Positions 11,505 through 18,976 of a DNA stretch of 64,000 nt are shown one piece after another. Position numbers and translations under genes: made by a program. The DNA comes from Symsagittifera roscoffensis. Lineage: Eukaryota > Xenacoelomorpha > Acoela > Convolutidae. The stretch spans positions 7,897,209 through 7,961,208 of the forward strand of contig NC_087065.1 in the NCBI RefSeq assembly GCF_963678635.1, in the 5' to 3' direction. Position 1 is the first letter of the stretch. Each line of letters starts with the position of its first letter. The notes under the pieces were generated by a model. It ran no database searches and was not told the DNA's origin. It saw only the letters and a program-made list of their open reading frames with translations.

Positions 11505-11793
11505 ACTTACGGCTGAATTACACCTCACAAGGAAAGAAATTTTGTTTATTCTCGAGAATTTGAAATTGATCGAAAAATTGTACGATAATATATCAAAAAC
11601 TTTTTTTATCCCCTATCCAAAACCCAAATTTGTAAAAACACCTCAGCAAAGTTCTTTATTCCTTCATTTCTTTAAAGATTTTCAAAGTTCAAAATCCTGC
11701 TTGATTCGGTTTGGAATCAGATTTCCAGAAGTCTGCTTTGAAAAATTCGTCAACTTTGAGTTATCGTCCCAAATTTACATCAAAATCAAATAA
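11503..11793 (+). CDS. Continuation ORF, unknown function
   Basis: Open frame beginning where the previous one stops, without an ATG; the first possible alternative start is TTG at 11542. The peptide is Phe/Lys-rich with a Pro-rich patch (PYPKPKFVKTPQ) and ends at TAA 11791-11793. It is best read as the second half of the preceding gene. Function is unknown. Confidence 0.35.
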   Translation, partial: KLTAELHLTRKEILFILENLKLIEKLYDNISKTFFIPYPKPKFVKTPQQSSLFLHFFKDFQSSKSCLIRFGIRFPEVCFEKFVNFELSSQIYIKIK

Positions 11794-11858
11794 CTTGACT
11801 ATCTACTCAAAAATCAACAATTTCTCATTGATTACATACAAAAAAATCAATTAAATTG

Positions 11859-12017
11859 ATGAAAAAAGTTGCAGAGATGTTACTTTTATTACTTTTCTTT
11901 CTTTTGTTACTTATATCAGCAATATTTCTTATTTTTACTGCAAACAACTTTTGGTCATTTATTTTTGCAATTGCTTTTGTGTACATTTTTACCTATTTGG
12001 AAAATTTAAGTCCTTAA
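11859..12017 (+). CDS. Small two-helix membrane protein, 52 aa
   Basis: A short frame from ATG to TAA. After KKVAEM comes a nearly uninterrupted hydrophobic stretch of about 20 residues, rich in Leu (LLLLLFFLLLLISAIFLIF), a short polar turn (TANN), and a second hydrophobic helix to residue 45. This is a plain small integral membrane protein, comparable in size to viroporins, but no specific family is recognised and no activity can be claimed. It lies between the preceding unknown ORF and the CCAAT-type repeat array. Confidence 0.45.
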   Translation: MKKVAEMLLLLLFFLLLLISAIFLIFTANNFWSFIFAIAFVYIFTYLENLSP

Positions 12018-12023
12018 AAGGGT

Positions 12024-12206
12024 CTTCTGATTGGATACGACAACTAGAACAAAATTGAACGTTTTTGTGATTGGAAACGACAAAATCCAAAATGGAGCTT
12101 TGTTTCCGATTGGATACGACTTTTATCCAAGAATCCCATAAAAGGAAGCTGAAATCTGATTGGACACGACTACAATCCAAATAAGGAAAATCAATTCTGA
12201 TTGGTT
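12024..12206. promoter_or_regulatory. Array of five CCAAT-type repeats (TGATTGGATACGAC)
   Basis: Five copies of a unit based on tgattggatacgac start at about 12028, 12067, 12107, 12156 and 12197, spaced by 39-50 bp. The core TGATTGG is an inverted CCAAT box; four copies share the extra tail ACGAC and the last is partial. The array lies directly upstream of the 12418 gene. CCAAT boxes bind NF-Y in animals, so an enhancer/promoter is the natural reading, which is inference. Confidence 0.65.
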
Positions 12207-12229
12207 AAACCCACACAGTCGAGTTGAAG

Positions 12230-12350
12230 GTACCCCTCTCTCTTAACTAAAAATCAGTTTCACATTAACTACCGTCAACTACCTCCTCTCTCAGCTCTAA
12301 ACATCCTAATTTCAACTTATCTTCCGTCATCTACCCCTCTCTCAACTCTT
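12230..12350 (+). promoter_or_regulatory. CT-rich leader with a repeated 45-bp motif
   Basis: Three CT-rich stretches of the type tacccctctctcaactct repeat between the CCAAT array and the next gene. A pyrimidine-rich tract just upstream of a gene fits a transcription start or 5' leader. A very short upstream reading frame (ATG ATC TTC TGA, 12388-12399) sits just before the gene start. Confidence 0.4.
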
Positions 12351-12417
12351 TCTTATTTTTACTCTTGTACTCAATTTATTGCTCAAAATGATCTTCTGAG
12401 TGCAAAACAGCAACCTC

Positions 12418-12882
12418 ATGTACTCTGTAGAATTTTCACCTGATCTAGTACAAATTCAAGTGCGAGAAACAGTCTCTGGAGTTTTTCTGGCACGAATGGA
12501 TATCCCAATCCAAGTCTGGCACATGGTGGAAGTGATGCGAAGGGATTTCAACGAACATCATATGATGCAAGTTCCCATCACAGAGAACCAACTTGGAACA
12601 ATGCAAATGATGGGGGAAGTTTCTGATCATGTGGGAATGAGTTATCCCGAGATTCCGGACTCAAGATTTGTGGCTCAACCAGTCGACGACTTCCTCTTTC
12701 CTTGGGAGGAGGAAGGATCAGTCGAAAACCCCATCACAATAGATGAAGATGAGGGATTCTCAGAAGCAATGACTCCTCAAAAAACTCCTCCACAACAACC
12801 ACCAGCAATGGAACCTCGTCCAGCTCTGCATTCTATAGAGAACCTCCAAAACTCTTCTGCTGCTCGACAGCTCTTTGATTAA
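12418..12882 (+). CDS. Acidic 154-aa Polinton accessory protein, unknown
   Basis: The first ATG of the frame is at 12418; upstream in frame only a GTG at 12400 is available. The N-terminal 90 residues are mixed, with Met-rich stretches (MRRDFNEHHMMQ). The C-terminal part is acidic and disordered in appearance: DDFLFPWEEEG, then NPITIDEDEG, which has the form of a SUMO-interaction motif (hydrophobic core followed by acids), then a Pro/Gln-rich stretch and the end ARQLFD, which has the RxLF form of a cyclin-docking motif. No LxCxE is seen. Accessory proteins that meddle with the host cell cycle are known in adintoviruses, but these short motifs occur by chance, so the role is only a suggestion. 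A polyadenylation signal follows closely. Confidence 0.55.
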   Translation: MYSVEFSPDLVQIQVRETVSGVFLARMDIPIQVWHMVEVMRRDFNEHHMMQVPITENQLGTMQMMGEVSDHVGMSYPEIPDSRFVAQPVDDFLFPWEEEGSVENPITIDEDEGFSEAMTPQKTPPQQPPAMEPRPALHSIENLQNSSAARQLFD

Positions 12883-12893
12883 ATGTTTTTGTA

Positions 12894-12899
12894 AATAAA
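12894..12899 (+). terminator. Polyadenylation signal AATAAA
   Basis: AATAAA lies 11 bases after the TAA of the 12418-12882 gene and is followed by a G/T-rich stretch (ggttgtttggttttg), the usual arrangement of an animal-type poly(A) site. Confidence 0.6.
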
Positions 12900-13593
12900 G
12901 GTTGTTTGGTTTTGACTTCGTTTTCTGTAATTAATTTCTTCAATTTCATTTTAATTATGAGAATAGATGAGAGGTTCAAGGTAAACCATTGAAAAACAAT
13001 TAGAACTTAGTTAGGTGCTCCGAACTCGCACAGATGTTAAAAAATTTGATTAATTGTTGCACAAAAATTCGGAAAAACACTAGAAAAACTGTACACAAGT
13101 AAAAAGTTACCTAATCGATATTGCATCTTGTACACACTTTTAGCCTTTTGTAGAAAAAAGTAAAACACTTTTCGCATTTTGTCGAAAAAAGTAAACCACT
13201 TTTCGCATTTTGTCAAAAAATTGAAAGACTTTTCGCATTTTATCGAAAAAAGTAAAACACTTTTCGCATTTTGTCGAAAAAATTGAAACATTTTTCTTAT
13301 TTGTAGTGAAAAAGTGAAACACTTTTTGCATCTTGTTAAAAAAAGTAAAACACTTTTCGCATCTTCTCAAAAAAAGTTGAAACACTTTTCGCATTATGTC
13401 AAAAAAATTGAAACACTTTTTACAACTTGTTAAAAAAATTGAAATGTTTTTTGCAACTTTTTGAAAATCAAAAGAAATATAACACCTTTCTTACATGTTT
13501 GAAAATTTTTTTGCAAATGTTTTTGACAACGGTGATTTTTTTCGGTAATCAATGGTTAATTTTGTAAACATATGAGAGAAAATAGATGGAATA
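12900..13593. other. Non-coding spacer carrying a minisatellite
   Basis: No gene is supported. The two overlapping minus-strand frames of 84 codons in this interval are translations of the minisatellite and are not called. Confidence 0.6.
13128..13470. repeat. Minisatellite, about 38-bp unit, roughly nine copies
   Basis: The unit reads approximately aaaacacttttcgcattt followed by tgtcgaaaaaagt and is repeated with variation from about 13128 to 13470. Each unit contains the pair AAAGTaaaaCACTTT, so arms of neighbouring units can form short hairpins. Copies diverge towards the right end. It lies between two convergent genes of the Polinton. Confidence 0.75.
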
Positions 13594-14193
13594 TCAGAAG
13601 TTTTTTATTGAAAAATTGACATGATCACTATTTACAAATCCATAACCATCAATAAAACAGTCAATTATTTTTAACAAATCATGTTCATATTTTGAGTTTT
13701 GTACTTTACGAACTCTTTCTAGAAAAGCTGAACCAATAGTTTGTGTGGAAGCTAGTTTCTGGTTAGAACATAAATAGTGGCGTTTGAATTTTTTGCGTAA
13801 CAGTCTTTTCTTTGCAACACTTGGCATTTTTTCTGCTCCTTTCCATTTCAAATTGTGATGAACAGCGCGGTCAAGTTGATTGAAAACTTCGCCAGTTGAT
13901 GAAATAACATTCGAATAAAATTTGTATTTGTACAGAGTGTAAAGACAATTGATAATTTGGTATGTGAAATGAAAATTACCCAATCGTTGCAAAATTTGAT
14001 CGAAAGATGAACGAATCAGAAGTATTTGGAACTTACAATTTTCCAAAGAACAGTAAGAATTGTGGGTTGAGACACAAAAATTATTGGTTACTATATATTT
14101 TTCGTAAAAATCACTGGAAACGGAAATAAATAGCGATTTTTGACAATACTCTGAATAAAAGCTGGGAAGAGCTTGACATATAGCTGCAGCCAT
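13594..14193 (-). CDS. Unknown Polinton protein, 199 aa, minus strand
   Basis: A minus-strand frame of 199 codons with ATG at 14191-14193 (MAAAICQALPSF). It is the only rightmost-half gene read leftwards. The first two thirds have many Tyr, Phe and Cys residues and hydrophobic stretches; then a basic stretch follows (KKRLLRKKFKRHY), then a mixed C-terminal part. There is no obvious signal peptide and no recognised domain. The bases just before the ATG (ttgtttcag) resemble a splice acceptor, so an upstream exon is possible. An AATAAA overlaps the last codons (near 13601). I cannot name a function. Confidence 0.5.
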   Translation of the reverse strand: MAAAICQALPSFYSEYCQKSLFISVSSDFYEKYIVTNNFCVSTHNSYCSLENCKFQILLIRSSFDQILQRLGNFHFTYQIINCLYTLYKYKFYSNVISSTGEVFNQLDRAVHHNLKWKGAEKMPSVAKKRLLRKKFKRHYLCSNQKLASTQTIGSAFLERVRKVQNSKYEHDLLKIIDCFIDGYGFVNSDHVNFSIKNF

Positions 14194-14407
14194 CTGAAAC
14201 AATGATTTTTGCTGAGAATTGTGGATTTATATAGGAACACTAACACCTACACAATTCCATATTTGGAAATTTCCCTCAAAAATTCCAATTATAATTCTAT
14301 TTCCTTTTATGGTTCAGTGCATGACTCATTTTGTTTACTTTCAATGTCATTTAATCTCAAAATCATTTCTCTCATTTCTCTTCATCTGGTCAGTTTGTTC
14401 TTCAAAA

Positions 14408-14947
14408 ATGTTCTCAAGAAAAGACACAAGTCCCAATTACATTGAATTCTCAAAAAATCAAACAAGAATTGGGAGATTTGCTTGGTCCCAAAAATCCTAC
14501 AAAGGGAAAATTTATTTTGAACCCTGCTTTCAATTTTGCAAGAAAAATGAGTTGGGACAACTCGAAAAAAGACAGCAAGTCTATATCGGTGAAAAAGAAG
14601 GAGAAGCAATCTCAGCAATTAGAAATACTGTTATTCACGATGCTGAAAACCTTGGACTCGTTCCTATATTGGAACTCACTTCTGACAAAGAGTCAACTAT
14701 GGATCAGGAGCTTGCCAACTGCAACAAAGTGTATGACATAGCAACATACAATAGAAGACAAGTTTGTGTCACGATCAAGAGGTACAAAATTAACAAACCT
14801 CCCTACATTCAGATTCGACTGTTCACCGCAAAAGAGAATGAAGCAATGAAACAAGTTGCCTATGTCAACTATACTTTGAACGAATTCAAAGAACTGTCCC
14901 AAACTTTGGGAGACTTTATGTTTGTTGAGAACTGTAATGTACAATAA
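14408..14947 (+). CDS. Polinton protein with possible PC4-like fold, 179 aa
   Basis: ATG at 14408 after a longer open stretch without good start. Two similar segments follow each other: residues about 20-75 (RIGRFAWSQKSYKGKIYFEP then a Gly/Glu-rich turn) and about 110-170 (QVCVTIKRYKINKPPYIQIR, then YTLNEFKELSQTLGDF). The pattern of basic beta strands, a strand of the type YIQIR, and an ending amphipathic helix is like the single-stranded-DNA-binding PC4/p15 coactivator domain. Such a protein could coat displaced strands during protein-primed replication. The similarity was judged by eye and is not secure. The next gene has the same pattern. Confidence 0.5.
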   Translation: MFSRKDTSPNYIEFSKNQTRIGRFAWSQKSYKGKIYFEPCFQFCKKNELGQLEKRQQVYIGEKEGEAISAIRNTVIHDAENLGLVPILELTSDKESTMDQELANCNKVYDIATYNRRQVCVTIKRYKINKPPYIQIRLFTAKENEAMKQVAYVNYTLNEFKELSQTLGDFMFVENCNVQ

Positions 14948-15042
14948 TTTGTGTTATTTATGTTTTTGTCTTGTAATTTAACAATTTATCCTCAAAATCA
15001 TTTTTCATTTAGTATTGGTGTTGAACAGTATGAGTTGGAATA

Positions 15043-15459
15043 TTGGTTTTTTCAAGAAATTTACTCTTAAAACTTCACAATAAATTGGGACTTTTTCATA
15101 TTGTTCTAGAAGAAAAGTCCCAAAAAATTTCACTAACAATTATAGAATCTCAAAATTTAGCAAACTTGCAGATTTTGGACGTAGACTCACAAATATCTCA
15201 CTTTGAGTGGACTCTGCATAATGGTAGAAGAAAAATTCACATAGGGTACCGATCTGATACCAAAAAAATAGATCTTGTAGAATTTCGTAGAAATGGAAAT
15301 CAATGGAAAAATAATCAATCTTTACAACTACAAAGAGAAGAATATGATAAATTACTTGATAAGCTTCCTTCATTACTAGGTTATGTAGAGACCTTCAAAA
15401 AATCTTGTATCATTATTGACGAATGCACTGTAGAAAATGAACGTACAGAAATTGAATGA
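15043..15459 (+). CDS. Second possible PC4-like protein, about 138 aa
   Basis: The open frame begins with TTG; the nearest ATG (15030) is in another phase, so the start is uncertain and a 1-base shift near 15040-15065 is possible. The part from residue 60 reads RRKIHIGYRSDTKKIDLVEF, a spacer with NGNQWK, then LQLQREEYDKLLDKLPSLL. This is the strand-strand-helix pattern of PC4/p15 C-terminal domains, including the DL-EF core followed by a final amphipathic helix. It lies right after the 14408 gene, and the two probably arose by duplication. It overlaps the next gene by 23 bases. Confidence 0.5.
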   Translation: MVFSRNLLLKLHNKLGLFHIVLEEKSQKISLTIIESQNLANLQILDVDSQISHFEWTLHNGRRKIHIGYRSDTKKIDLVEFRRNGNQWKNNQSLQLQREEYDKLLDKLPSLLGYVETFKKSCIIIDECTVENERTEIE

Positions 15460-15841
15460 AATTCTAAGAGTTTTTGAGATTATTAGGCAAGGTTTCTCAT
15501 CAAATACAAAAAGAAAAAATTTATTTCTTTGTACCTGTATTGTTTTGGACCCGGACATAAATTTAAAAGAAATGGACCAAAAATTTTCTTTTGGAGGACT
15601 TATTGGATACGGAAATTCCTGTATGGATTACTTTTTTGCAAACTCCAAAATTTTTAGACTACATGTAATTCTACATGACTCTGCTGGATCTGTGAAATCT
15701 ACCACAAAAAAAGGTCCTGGGTATTGTTATGTTGCACCTAGTCTCCCCAGTTCATGCTTTCTTGGTCACGTGACTGGATTATTTTTCTGTTTATATGTTA
15801 AAATATTTGCTTCATCAGTATATGCATTGTTTGATTGTTAA
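15437..15841 (+). CDS. Conserved-looking small Polinton protein with C-terminal hydrophobic segment
   Basis: 134 codons from the ATG at 15437, or 89 from the ATG at 15572, which I prefer because the region from MDQKFSFGGLIGYG onward is the better-structured part. It contains LHDSAGSVKS followed by KGPGYCYVAP and ends with a hydrophobic segment (HVTGLFFCLYVKIFAS). A comparable short protein is, from memory, found beside other Polinton gene clusters, but without known function. The HD and GPGY motifs are in the wrong order for a phospholipase A2, so that reading is not adopted. Confidence 0.5.
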   Translation: MNVQKLNEILRVFEIIRQGFSSNTKRKNLFLCTCIVLDPDINLKEMDQKFSFGGLIGYGNSCMDYFFANSKIFRLHVILHDSAGSVKSTTKKGPGYCYVAPSLPSSCFLGHVTGLFFCLYVKIFASSVYALFDC

Positions 15842-15881
15842 TCATTTCAAACAAAAAACTTCAGAGAAATCAGTTAAGAGA

Positions 15882-16352
15882 ATGAGTCTAGTTGTTTTGG
15901 ATATTAAATGTATTGAAAGCAATATAGTGAAAGAATTAGGAGTTTATAAGGATGGACAAACAGAAGAATATTCCTTTCTTACTCCCAAAAAATTCAAACC
16001 AACATCCCAATCTTTTTGGTGTACACAGCATCTTCATGGAATCAATTGGAGCAGTGGTTACGAAAAATATACTGAACTTGAAAAGAATTTGAAAAATCTA
16101 GAAGCCACAGACACGGAATTTTTTGCAAAACTTTATGAAAAATATAAGATTCTATCAGAATTTTTGGAAACAAAGATAATTATTTTGGATCACTACGCTT
16201 GCCCTAAAGTTCAGTTTTTGATATTCAAAGATGAAGAATATGATTGGAGGTGTAGCAACTACCCATTTCGTCAAGCAAAAACTCTTCACTGCGCAGAAAG
16301 AAAAGCGTTTGCATACGGAACATGGACTCGATGTTTTTTTAACAAATTGTAA
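15882..16352 (+). CDS. Polinton-associated protein with a nuclease-like start, 156 aa
   Basis: ATG at 15882. The protein begins MSLVVLDIKCIESNIVKELG, whose layout (hydrophobic strand, D-x-K/E, then a hydrophobic E-x-G strand) is reminiscent of the first motif of DEDD exonucleases, though a Lys replaces the expected acid. The end has CSNYPFRQAKTLHCAERKA with paired Cys and His that may bind zinc. From memory this type of ORF recurs just upstream of the membrane protein and ATPase in Polintons of invertebrates. The TAA stop at 16350-16352 overlaps a possible splice donor (GTAAAT), see the findings. Function is unproven. Confidence 0.6.
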   Translation: MSLVVLDIKCIESNIVKELGVYKDGQTEEYSFLTPKKFKPTSQSFWCTQHLHGINWSSGYEKYTELEKNLKNLEATDTEFFAKLYEKYKILSEFLETKIIILDHYACPKVQFLIFKDEEYDWRCSNYPFRQAKTLHCAERKAFAYGTWTRCFFNKL

Positions 16353-16430
16353 ATTATATTATTCTTAATGTACTACCATTTTCAAACTTTAATTAAATTT
16401 CATTGTCAACCTTTTCTTTTTAGAGTTAAG

Positions 16431-16694
16431 ATGGTCGATCAATGTGACAAGCCCGTAAATTTAGGAAAATTTGTTTTTGATGAAGAAAATCATGAACGAA
16501 AATCATGGAAATTGTTTGGACGTACATGTAATAGATCTCTTTTGTTTTTTTTGTGCCAATTTTTTGTTATAGTTTTGATGCTAGTATGTGCAATCGTTCG
16601 AATTATGTTATCCACAACATGTGAAGAAACAACAGTTTGGGTAGCTATTTTATCAAGTACAGTCGGTTATATTCTACCTTCTCCAAAGCTATGA
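16431..16694 (+). CDS. Polinton small membrane protein, 87 aa
   Basis: ATG at 16431, just after a polypyrimidine tract and AG (16411-16423). Residues 1-35 are polar (DKPVNLGKFVFDEENHER), residues 37-60 form a clear transmembrane helix (SLLFFLCQFFVIVLMLVCAI), and a second hydrophobic stretch follows near the end (VWVAILSSTVGYI). The stop codon overlaps the ATG of the ATPase in ATGA. Its constant place beside the ATPase suggests a virion membrane or assembly role, but this is not known. Confidence 0.7.
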   Translation: MVDQCDKPVNLGKFVFDEENHERKSWKLFGRTCNRSLLFFLCQFFVIVLMLVCAIVRIMLSTTCEETTVWVAILSSTVGYILPSPKL

Positions 16695-17572
16695 ATAAAA
16701 AAGAACGAATTTTTATTTCCCTAGTTGGACCAATTGGATCTGGAAAATTGCATCTTATTTTTGATTGTTGGAAAATTGGTACTTTTCAACCAGCTTTCGA
16801 CAAAATTTTTTATTTTTATCAACATTATCAACCTCTTTATAGTCAAATGCAAAGAAAAAACCTTAAATTTATCCAAGGAGTAGGTTCTGACTTGATTGAA
16901 AATCTCCCCAATAATGGAAATAAATATTTGCTTATATTTGATGATTCTTGTGAAGAAATTTCAAACTCCAAACAATTTGTAAAAACTGCTACTGCGGGGA
17001 GACACAGGGTTCTGAATACAATATACATCAAACACAATTTATTTCATCAAAGCAAATTGAGACGAGATGTAGAGTTACAAAATACACACATAGTCTTGTT
17101 CAAGTCACCGAGGGATGTTTTACAAATCAATACATTAAGTCAACAACTAGGTCTAGGATCTCAATTGAAAGAGTGGTATCAAGATGCAACATCCGTTCCT
17201 TATGGTCATTTACTTATTGATTTAACCCCAAAAACAGTTGATTCACTTAGGTATTGCACTAATAGTGGCTCAGTTCCAACAAAATTTTACTTACCAGCTG
17301 GAATAGAGACAAAGTTTTTGGACGATGAGTACACAATACGTCTCTTTTCTCCCAATATTTCAAAAATTTTCCCTAAGGCTTCGAAAACAATTCATTCTCA
17401 ATTGCCCAAAAGATTTCATTCAGTTTCTGAGCGAGTGTTTAGTAAACCTATTAAGAGGGGAGCTTCGAGATCTTCGGAAAGAAGACGTAGTAAAATATCG
17501 AAAAGAAATTTCAGAACTAACACAAAAAAGAACTCCTCTACACAAAAGAAGAATTATTTTAAGTTCAACTAA
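16691..17572 (+). CDS. A32/FtsK-HerA-type DNA packaging ATPase, C-terminus probably frameshifted
   Basis: Starts at the ATG 16691 overlapping the preceding stop. It powers genome packaging in Polinton/PRD1-adenovirus-like systems. Walker A is at residues 13-20 (GPIGSGKL): the Lys is present but the usual Thr/Ser after it is Leu, which should weaken Mg-ATP binding. Walker B is near residues 79-86 (YLLIFDDS). Further conserved parts include TAGRHR, HNLFHQS and LFKSPRDV. From about 17475 the frame becomes Arg/Ser/Lys-rich, while the next phase stays open to TAG at 17625-17627 and holds a well-structured tail (DVVKYRKEISELTQKR), ending one base before the next ATG. So the natural C-terminus probably lies in that phase and a small indel has occurred. 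Confidence 0.88.
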   Translation: MNKKERIFISLVGPIGSGKLHLIFDCWKIGTFQPAFDKIFYFYQHYQPLYSQMQRKNLKFIQGVGSDLIENLPNNGNKYLLIFDDSCEEISNSKQFVKTATAGRHRVLNTIYIKHNLFHQSKLRRDVELQNTHIVLFKSPRDVLQINTLSQQLGLGSQLKEWYQDATSVPYGHLLIDLTPKTVDSLRYCTNSGSVPTKFYLPAGIETKFLDDEYTIRLFSPNISKIFPKASKTIHSQLPKRFHSVSERVFSKPIKRGASRSSERRRSKISKRNFRTNTKKNSSTQKKNYFKFN

Positions 17573-17628
17573 AGGGTTACAAATGATATCTATCATCACC
17601 CCTTTTGTCATTAAACGATTGACATAGT

Positions 17629-17868
17629 ATGGAACAGTTTGTTTTAATTCCGTACTCAGTTTATCAATCACAAAGTACACTTCCAAGAAAACAAAAATTG
17701 GAACAAAAGCAAGAAAAAGAGGAGATTGTACCAAAAAATTTTGATTTTGTTTACAGTGCTGTAAATGCGAAGTTGAAAACGAGCCACAATAAGCATATTA
17801 TTGATTTAATTTTGAATTCTCCTAGAATTAAAATCAGCCAGTCAGACAGTATTATATTGGATAATTGA
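17629..17868 (+). pseudogene. Small Polinton protein preceding the integrase, truncated
   Basis: ATG at 17629. It starts MEQFVLIPYSVYQ, a start that I recall as typical for the protein between ATPase and integrase in Polintons. The frame stops at TGA 17866-17868 after PRIKISQSDSIILDN. Beyond the stop, another phase from about 17910 to 18033 is coding-like (TDFPDIYFTILEATH), so the original gene was longer and has suffered a premature stop and a frameshift. This tail overlaps the start of the integrase. No function is known. Confidence 0.6.
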
Positions 17869-17991
17869 GATACAAAAGAATCTATTGAGACTTTGTGTGT
17901 GCACTAAAGCGAAAAAATACCGATTTTCCAGATATTTACTTTACTATTTTGGAAGCAACACATATTCCTCCTAAACTTGTTATTAACAAGA

Positions 17992-18933
17992 ATGCCAAAG
18001 CAAAAGATAGAGGAACTTGGATCCCTTTCAAAATCTGAAAAGGTAAGACTAAACAGATTGTGTTCTAGGGGCAGAGCTGCGTACGGTTCTATTCAAAACT
18101 TGAGTAAAGCGAGTGGTTTATCAAAAAAGAAAGTAGAAAAGTTTTTACAAACCAAGACATCGTATACAAAATTTAGTCCACCAATCAGGTTTTTCCGAAG
18201 ACTTCAAGCGTTTTCTAAATATATCAATGAAATCTGGTGTATGGATTTGGCTTTTGTAGACAAGTTAGCTAGTCAAAACAATGGAGTCAAGTATTTATTA
18301 GTTGCTGTAGATTTTTTTTCGAGATTTGTCAGAGTTCAAACAATGAAAACAAAGTATGCCAAAGACACTTTACAAGCTTTTAGAAGAATGATTTCTCGAA
18401 AAAACACTCCTGAAAAACTTTGGGTTGATAAAGGAACAGAATATGGGGGAACTTTTAAAAAGTTTTGCAAGGAGAAAGACATTGAAGTTTACTCAACAAT
18501 GAGTGAAACCAAAGCTGCATTTGCAGAGAGAGCAATTCAATCTTTAAAACATATAATTTATCGTTACATTGAGGATAAGGGTGAAAAATTTATCCCCAAA
18601 TTGCAGCAATTTGTTTCTACATTGAACTGCCGCAAAAATCGATCAATTGGAAAATCTCCCAGAGATGTGAAAAACAGTAATTTTTATCAATATTGTATAA
18701 CAAATCATTCAAGAAATATACTAAACCAAAATTCAAAATTGGTGATAGAGTTAGAATTTCGAAAAATGATATTCCGTTCCGAAAAGGATACAAGCCACAG
18801 TTTACAGATGAAATTTTTGAAATTTCGGCAATATCTACAAAAAAAAGCTCCAACATACATCATCAAAGATCTCGAAAAAGAAGAAATTCTGGGAAAATTT
18901 TATGAAAAAGAGCTGAGAAAATGTTCAAATTAG
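17992..18933 (+). CDS. Retrovirus-type (rve) integrase
   Basis: ATG at 17992; 313 codons. It would join the element ends to host DNA. The DDE catalytic residues are visible: Asp in WCMDLAF, Asp in LWVDKGTEYGG and Glu in AAFAERAIQSLK. The N-terminal part has a basic helix-turn-helix-like region (SGLSKKKVEKFL). In the C-terminal domain the reading shown is out of register between roughly 18700 and 18840: in the neighbouring phase one sees KPKFKIGDRVRISK, the SH3-like beginning normal for such integrases. The register returns at an A8 run (18839-18846). Two compensating indels thus keep the frame open but scramble about 45 residues. Confidence 0.9.
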   Translation: MPKQKIEELGSLSKSEKVRLNRLCSRGRAAYGSIQNLSKASGLSKKKVEKFLQTKTSYTKFSPPIRFFRRLQAFSKYINEIWCMDLAFVDKLASQNNGVKYLLVAVDFFSRFVRVQTMKTKYAKDTLQAFRRMISRKNTPEKLWVDKGTEYGGTFKKFCKEKDIEVYSTMSETKAAFAERAIQSLKHIIYRYIEDKGEKFIPKLQQFVSTLNCRKNRSIGKSPRDVKNSNFYQYCITNHSRNILNQNSKLVIELEFRKMIFRSEKDTSHSLQMKFLKFRQYLQKKAPTYIIKDLEKEEILGKFYEKELRKCSN

Positions 18934-18976
18934 TGGTAAGTCATTTTTTAAATTGAGTTTCTATCGATCAGTTGTC

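Noticed and set aside
13037-13394. Two 84-codon minus-strand frames
   Set aside because: They are translations of the 38-bp minisatellite.
13000-13500. CRISPR-like array
   Set aside because: The repeats are directly adjacent and variable, without unique spacers, in a eukaryotic genome; it is a minisatellite.
15572-15841. Phospholipase A2 domain suggested by HD and GPGY motifs
   Set aside because: In PLA2 the calcium loop comes before the HD active site; here the order is reversed, and the Cys pattern does not fit.
18936-18971. Second GTAAGTCATT donor after the integrase, with cgatcag as acceptor
   Set aside because: The intron would be only 36 nt and the acceptor has no pyrimidine tract.
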